Notes under the pieces: model-generated
What the model was told of the DNA's origin: nothing
What the model saw: the letters and a program-made list of their open reading frames with translations, nothing else
Databases searched by the model: none
Source of the DNA: Pseudomonadota bacterium
GTDB lineage: Bacteria > Pseudomonadota > Gammaproteobacteria > Burkholderiales > Gallionellaceae
Assembly (NCBI GenBank): GCA_021783855.1
Contig: JAJXTL010000160.1
Span: forward strand, 1-6,101
Reading direction: 5' to 3'
DNA length: 6,101 nucleotides
Translations under genes and position numbers: made by a program
In this document: piece by piece, positions 5,440 to 6,101 of the stretch
Layout: each line of letters starts with the position of its first letter
Numbering within the stretch: the first letter of the stretch is position 1

Positions 5440-6101
5440 ATGAAAAATACCGTCACAGAACAGCTCACCCAGGCAGGTCAGCAGATCGAACACGATTCCT
5501 TTGCTATCGTCGATGCCGAGGCGGGGCCACATGCGTACAATCCTGAGCAATGGCAGGTGGTGCGGCGCATCATCCATGCGACCGCCGACTTTGAATTTAA
5601 CGGATTGACGCGATTTCATCCTGAGGCGATCAAAGCCGGGCTGGAAGCCGTGGCACGCGGCGCGCCCATTGTTGCCGATGTAGAAATGATCTGTGTCGGT
5701 TTGTCGAAACCGCGTCTGGCGCATTTTGGCAGCAGAGCGTACCAGTTTATTTCCGATGAAGATGTGATTGCACAGGCCAAAGTCGAGAACAGTACCCGCG
5801 CGGTGCAGGCCATGCGTAAGGCAAATGAACAAGGATTGCTGGATGGCGGCATCGTAGCCATTGGCAATGCGCCCACCGCGTTACTGGAAGTTCTGCGTCT
5901 GATACGCGAACAAGGCGTTAGGCCAGCGCTCATCGTCGGTATGCCTGTGGGTTTTGTCTCCGCCGCAGAATCGAAAGCGCTGCTAAGTGGGTTTGTAGAT
6001 ATTCCGTGGATCATCATCGAGGGGCGCAAGGGAGGATCAACCCTGGTGGTTGCGACCCTGCACGCGATTCTGGCGCTGACGGAAGCCGAACAAAAGGCGA
6101 T
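5440..6101 (+). CDS. cobH: Precorrin-8X / cobalt-precorrin-8 methylmutase (CobH/CbiC), cut by the window edge
   Basis: This enzyme moves the methyl group from C-11 to C-12 to give hydrogenobyrinate (or cobyrinate). The first 220 residues are present and no stop is reached, so the gene is nearly complete but runs off the right edge (usual length about 210-240). The family motifs are clear: RRIIHATADFEF at 42-53 with the probable catalytic His46, GAPIVADVEMICVGLSK at 74-90, VENSTRAVQAMRKA at 115-128, AIGNAPTALLEVL at 140-152, GMPVGFVSAAESK at 167-179, and GRKGGST at 195-201. The ATG at 5440 lies 1 nt after the cbiX stop. No strong ribosome binding site is seen, so it probably relies on translational coupling. 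Its product completes CobM's job on the C-11 methyl group, which fits the operon. Confidence 0.95.
   Translation, partial: MKNTVTEQLTQAGQQIEHDSFAIVDAEAGPHAYNPEQWQVVRRIIHATADFEFNGLTRFHPEAIKAGLEAVARGAPIVADVEMICVGLSKPRLAHFGSRAYQFISDEDVIAQAKVENSTRAVQAMRKANEQGLLDGGIVAIGNAPTALLEVLRLIREQGVRPALIVGMPVGFVSAAESKALLSGFVDIPWIIIEGRKGGSTLVVATLHAILALTEAEQKA

Noticed and set aside
5278..6029. Minus-strand frames opposite the end of cbiX and cobH
   Set aside because: They are shadows. The plus-strand reading encodes unmistakable CbiX and CobH motifs.
1..6101. A new defence, mobile or CRISPR system
   Set aside because: No repeat array, transposase, integrase, nuclease or toxin-like gene is present. All clear coding sequence belongs to cobalt uptake and cobalamin synthesis.

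Overview
The window is a cobalamin (vitamin B12) biosynthesis locus from a Gram-negative bacterium. Gene order, protein style and moderate GC suggest a betaproteobacterium, possibly of the Nitrosomonadales/Gallionellaceae kind. That placement is inference from general resemblance, since no rRNA or other marker gene is present.

Layout. Positions 1-396 hold no gene I can support. Positions 397-1455 (minus strand) encode a NiCoT-family nickel/cobalt transporter (hoxN type). Its leader at about 1463-1606 is a compact cobalamin riboswitch, with a hairpin that covers the Shine-Dalgarno sequence and a good sigma-70-like promoter at 1615-1643. Positions 1667-2025 are AT-rich intergenic DNA without a recognisable gene. 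Positions 2026-2190 (plus strand) form a second cobalamin riboswitch with the long, classical architecture, pointing the other way. After a leader of about 230 nt that ends in what looks like the last 20-odd codons of a deleted cobO gene come four plus-strand genes: cobB/cbiA (2420-3706), cobM/cbiF (3815-4609), cbiX (4602-5438) and cobH/cbiC (5440 to beyond the right edge).

How the parts fit. The transporter would bring in cobalt. CbiX inserts it into sirohydrochlorin, CobM/CbiF methylates C-11 of the ring, CobH/CbiC moves that methyl group to C-12, and CobB/CbiA amidates the a and c side chains. A cobaltochelatase of the CbiX type suggests early cobalt insertion (the oxygen-independent branch), so cbi names may describe the intermediates better than cob names. 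Both transcription units appear to be repressed by cobalamin through separate riboswitches of different build.

I see no mobile element, CRISPR array, tRNA or rRNA, and no wholly new system. The most notable points are the two divergent riboswitches of different architecture, the probable cobO remnant fused behind the riboswitch, and three genes (hoxN, cobB, cbiX) whose real starts lie downstream of the longest-ORF starts.
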